64,000 nt of DNA from Nocardia iowensis (GTDB lineage: Bacteria > Actinomycetota > Actinomycetes > Mycobacteriales > Mycobacteriaceae), in contig NZ_CP078145.1 of NCBI RefSeq assembly GCF_019222765.1, forward strand, positions 5,580,001 to 5,644,000, in the 5' to 3' direction. Positions within the stretch are counted from its first letter, which is position 1. The number at the start of each line of letters is the position of its first letter. The notes beneath the pieces were generated by a model that saw only the letters and a list, made by a program, of their open reading frames with translations, had not been told where the DNA came from and did not search any database. Below, in pieces: positions 61,748 to 64,000 of the stretch. The translations under genes were made by a program, and so were the position numbers.

Positions 61748-62719
61748 GTGACTTCTGCTGCGACTCCCGGTGGACCGCTGTTGCTCCTGGACGGGGCGAG
61801 CTTGTGGTTCCGTGCCTTTCACGCGATCCCCGAGAAGATCACCGCGCCCGACGGGCGATCGGTGAACGCGTTGCGCGGGTTCACCGATATGGTCGCGTCG
61901 CTGATCACCAAGCACGCGCCGAGCCGTTTGGTGGTGTGCCTCGACCTGAACTGGCGCCCGACCTTCCGCGTAGAACTGGTGCCGTCGTACAAGGCGCACC
62001 GGCTCGACACCGCCGCGGACGCGGGCCCCGGCGCCGAAGAGGTACCCGACACGCTGACCCCGCAGGTCGACATGATCCTCGAGGTGCTCGCGGCCGCCGG
62101 GATCGCGACCGGCGGCGCGGCGGGGCTGGAAGCCGACGACGTGCTCGGCACGCTGGCCACGCGGGAGAGCACCGACGAGGTGATCGTCGTCAGCGGTGAC
62201 CGCGACCTGCTGCAGCTCGTCCGTGACACGCCGTCGCCGCCCGTGCGAGTGCTCTACGCAGGCCGCGGACTGGCCAAGGCCGAACTGTACGGACCCGCCG
62301 AAGTAGCCGCCAAATACGGTGTGCCGCTGGAGAATGCGGGCCGCGCCTACGCGGACCTGGCCACCCTGCGCGGCGACGCCTCGGACGGCCTGCCCGGCGT
62401 AGCGGGCATCGGCGAGAAGTCCGCCTCCATGCTGATCTCCCGATTCGGTTCCCTCGAGGCGCTGGTCGCCGCCGTCGAGGACCCGGAAACCGACCTGTCC
62501 CAGGGCATCCGCGCCAAACTCCGTGCCGCGGAAGACTATTTGAAGGCAGCGGCCCCCGTCGTCCGCGTCGTCTGCGACGCCGACGTCGAACTCTCCCGCC
62601 CCGACACCCTCCCCACCACCCCCGCCGACCCCGACCGCCTCCGCGAACTAGCCACCGCATACAACGCCGAAAGCCCCGTCACCCGGCTCATCAAAGCCCT
62701 CACCACCCGAACCGCCTGA
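61748..62719 (+). CDS. 5'-3' exonuclease (PolA-like FEN domain)
   Basis: 323 residues from GTG 61748, with TAGCCT ending 6 nt before it. Stand-alone flap/5'-exonuclease: [15 protein letters not shown] near 11-25, then G-L-E-A-D-D-V-L-G near 123-131, [11 protein letters not shown] near 146-156, and [12 protein letters not shown] near 214-225 (helix-hairpin-helix). Acidic metal-binding residues are in place. Likely processes RNA primers and flaps. Counterpart of Rv2090. Confidence 0.93.
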   Translation: MTSAATPGGPLLLLDGASLWFRAFHAIPEKITAPDGRSVNALRGFTDMVASLITKHAPSRLVVCLDLNWRPTFRVELVPSYKAHRLDTAADAGPGAEEVPDTLTPQVDMILEVLAAAGIATGGAAGLEADDVLGTLATRESTDEVIVVSGDRDLLQLVRDTPSPPVRVLYAGRGLAKAELYGPAEVAAKYGVPLENAGRAYADLATLRGDASDGLPGVAGIGEKSASMLISRFGSLEALVAAVEDPETDLSQGIRAKLRAAEDYLKAAAPVVRVVCDADVELSRPDTLPTTPADPDRLRELATAYNAESPVTRLIKALTTRTA

Positions 62720-62824
62720 CCCCCCGGCAATAGTCGCGAGCCGAGCAACAGGCACCGCACCCGCACCGAACTCCGTGCGGCAGAGGAAGAACGCACCCGA
62801 ATCGGCCAGTCGGCCGATAGCCAC

Positions 62825-62890
62825 CATGATCAACGGGACATGGTGGTGGCATCGCCCGAGAGCATCCACCACTACGTCCCGTTGATCGTG
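62825..62890. repeat. 66-nt intergenic element (E4)
   Basis: Best-preserved copy: left CATGATCAACGGGACATGG, right CTACGTCCCGTTGATCGTG; the arms also pair through GTGG/CCAC. Core GGGAC 62835 to GTCCC 62880, 46 nt, with CATCGCCCGAGAG in the loop as in E2. It lies in the 268-nt gap between the convergent exonuclease and DUF4333 genes; nothing else was recognised in that gap. Confidence 0.88.
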
Positions 62891-62987
62891 ATCGGTACCG
62901 GTGGGGGTGCGCGCGGATCAGGTGGCGCAACGACCAACGGTCGACCCACTGGGAGTGGGCCGACCGGGGATACAAGGGAGCCGGGGC

Positions 62988-63662
62988 CTAGTTGGGGCGG
63001 CCGACCTCGTAGGTTCCGTCTTCCTTGGTGATCTTGATGGTCACCTTCTTGGCTTCGCCGCTGACCTTGAGGTCGCAGTTGAAGGTGGCGTCGACCTTGA
63101 CTTCCTGGCCGGACGGGCAGGCGACGTCGCTGACGTCCTGGATGCCGTAGGAGTCGGTGAGTACCTTCTTGACGCCGTCCTGGACGGCGGACTGGTCCAG
63201 CTTGTCCTTGGAGGTCAGCACGAGGACGAGGGCGACGATGGCACCGATGACCACGACACCGAGCACGACCAGGCCGATGACCAGGCCTTTCCCCTTGCCA
63301 CCCGACTGTTGCGGCTGGCCGGGCTGCTGGCCCCACTGCGGTTGCTGCTGACCCCACTGGGGCTGCTGGCCCTGCTGCCAATCCTGCGGCTGCCCCTGGC
63401 CCCACTGTGGCTGGCCGGGCTGCTGGCCCCATTGCGGATTCGGCTGCTGCCCCCACTGCGGCGGCTGCTGGCCCCACTGTTGCTGCGGGGGCGGCGTCGG
63501 CTCACCCCACTGCTGGGTCGGCTGCGCCGAAGCCGGCGTCTGCGGTTGACCGCCCCAGGGCTGGGCCGGTCCGGTGCCGCCGGGTGTCTGCTGGCCGCCC
63601 CACTGCTGGGTGGGATCGTTGCGCCCCTCCCCGGGTTCGTTGGGTCCAAACGGGCCGCTCAT
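62988..63662 (-). CDS. DUF4333 membrane protein with Pro/Gln-rich WGQQP repeats
   Basis: 224 residues from ATG 63662, with GGAGG 7 nt upstream. Residues 15-118 are low-complexity with many Q-W-G-Q-Q-P-type units. A single helix lies at 125-147 (G-L-V-I-G-L-V-V-L-G-V-V-V-I-G). The C-terminal extracytoplasmic DUF4333 domain, 150-222, has two Cys (V-A-C-P-S-G, F-N-C-D-L). Equivalent in position to Rv2091c. The repeat region faces the cytoplasm and may self-associate. Function unknown. Confidence 0.88.
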   Translation of the reverse strand: MSGPFGPNEPGEGRNDPTQQWGGQQTPGGTGPAQPWGGQPQTPASAQPTQQWGEPTPPPQQQWGQQPPQWGQQPNPQWGQQPGQPQWGQGQPQDWQQGQQPQWGQQQPQWGQQPGQPQQSGGKGKGLVIGLVVLGVVVIGAIVALVLVLTSKDKLDQSAVQDGVKKVLTDSYGIQDVSDVACPSGQEVKVDATFNCDLKVSGEAKKVTIKITKEDGTYEVGRPN

Positions 63663-63812
63663 CTGATTGCCTCCACTCGCATCGTTGTACACACGGTAGC
63701 CCCCCGCGTGGGAACCGACGTGCAAGCACTATTGATCCGTTCGCTGCGCTCACTCATGCGATTCCTCCGCCACGGTCGGTACGCGAAAGAAATCAAATCA
63801 CAATCGAATCCG

Positions 63813-64000
63813 CTAAGCGGCGTCCACCGCGACGACACCCCGCCGGATCGCCCGCACCGCCTTCGCGGCGGTCGAGGCGACCTCCGGATCGTCGGCGGTG
63901 CCGTGGATCTGATCGAGCAAGTCGATCACCTGCCTGCACCAGCGCACGAAATCGCCCGCGGACAGCGGCGCGGCCTGGTCACCGCTGGCGAGCAACGACT
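63813..64000 (-). CDS. helY: C-terminus of a HelY-like DEAD/DEAH helicase
   Basis: Only about 62 residues before the stop fall inside the window. L-S-A-G-D-F-V-R-W-C-R-Q-V-I-D-L-L-D-Q-I and the final A-I-R-R-G-V-V-A are the end of the DSHCT domain of Ski2/Mtr4-like helicases such as mycobacterial HelY (Rv2092c). The gene order (exonuclease, membrane protein, helY) matches M. tuberculosis. Confidence 0.85.
   Translation of the reverse strand, partial: SLLASGDQAAPLSAGDFVRWCRQVIDLLDQIHGTADDPEVASTAAKAVRAIRRGVVAVDAA

Overview
This window looks like chromosomal DNA of a mycolic-acid actinomycete, most probably Nocardia or a close relative (inference). The GC content is high. RbpA is almost residue-for-residue actinobacterial. 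There are F420/PPOX-type enzymes, a DprE2-like reductase and a fused CobIJ. Blocks of gene order match what is known of the Mycobacterium tuberculosis Rv2050-Rv2092 region: rbpA / lnt(ppm1) / fxsA, then cobN-cobG-cobH-cobIJ-cobK-cobL-SDR-PPOX, then pepE-like peptidase / 5'-3' exonuclease / membrane protein / helY. No tRNA, rRNA, CRISPR array, transposase or phage gene was seen.

Layout. 1-2346: a SnoaL-like fragment, an eight-helix membrane protein, a small CxxC protein and rbpA. 2392-18255: a leftward cluster of one giant four-module NRPS (C-A-T x4 plus thioesterase, about 4.66 kaa) followed by a DrrA/DrrB-like ABC exporter. It sits between rbpA and lnt, where relatives normally carry the polyprenol-phosphate-mannose synthase. 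The first adenylation domain reads as serine-specific, and its coding sequence carries four in-frame 51-bp tandem repeats. 18616-22932: lnt, a YtcJ-like amidohydrolase, a small RHH-like protein and fxsA. 23019-26517: a two-component system, a TauE-like permease and a TetR regulator. 26698-29612: tldD-tldE. 29649-37930: small regulator/enzyme pairs, several with clear palindromic operators (PadR/VOC, XRE/methionine aminopeptidase, an epoxide hydrolase, an ArsR-SRPBCC fusion), then an APC permease and a cysteine hydrolase. 38238-44313: GtrA-like protein, a sulfatase-modifying-factor fold protein, a HAD-GH65 fusion, a small membrane protein and a WYL regulator.

44416-60381 is the cobalamin region: cobN under a clear cobalamin riboswitch, cobG, cobH, cobIJ, cobK and cobL, with cobM missing. 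Two paralogous secreted glycine-zipper proteins lie inside it, one just downstream of cobN and one between cobL and cobK; cobK appears to start at a CTG that overlaps the stop of the latter. A ddaH/Lrp pair, a PadR regulator and a frameshifted coiled-coil gene are interspersed. 60422-64000 holds an M24 peptidase, a 5'-3' exonuclease, a DUF4333 protein with WGQQP repeats, and the C-terminus of a HelY-like helicase.

Cross-cutting signals: (i) seven copies of an intergenic inverted-repeat element with an invariant 46-nt core between GGGAC and GTCCC; (ii) a TANNNT hexamer 6-8 nt before the start codon of at least a dozen genes, indicating leaderless transcripts; (iii) one 25-bp operator shared by the WYL regulator and the epoxide hydrolase 9.4 kb away, at equal distance from each start codon.
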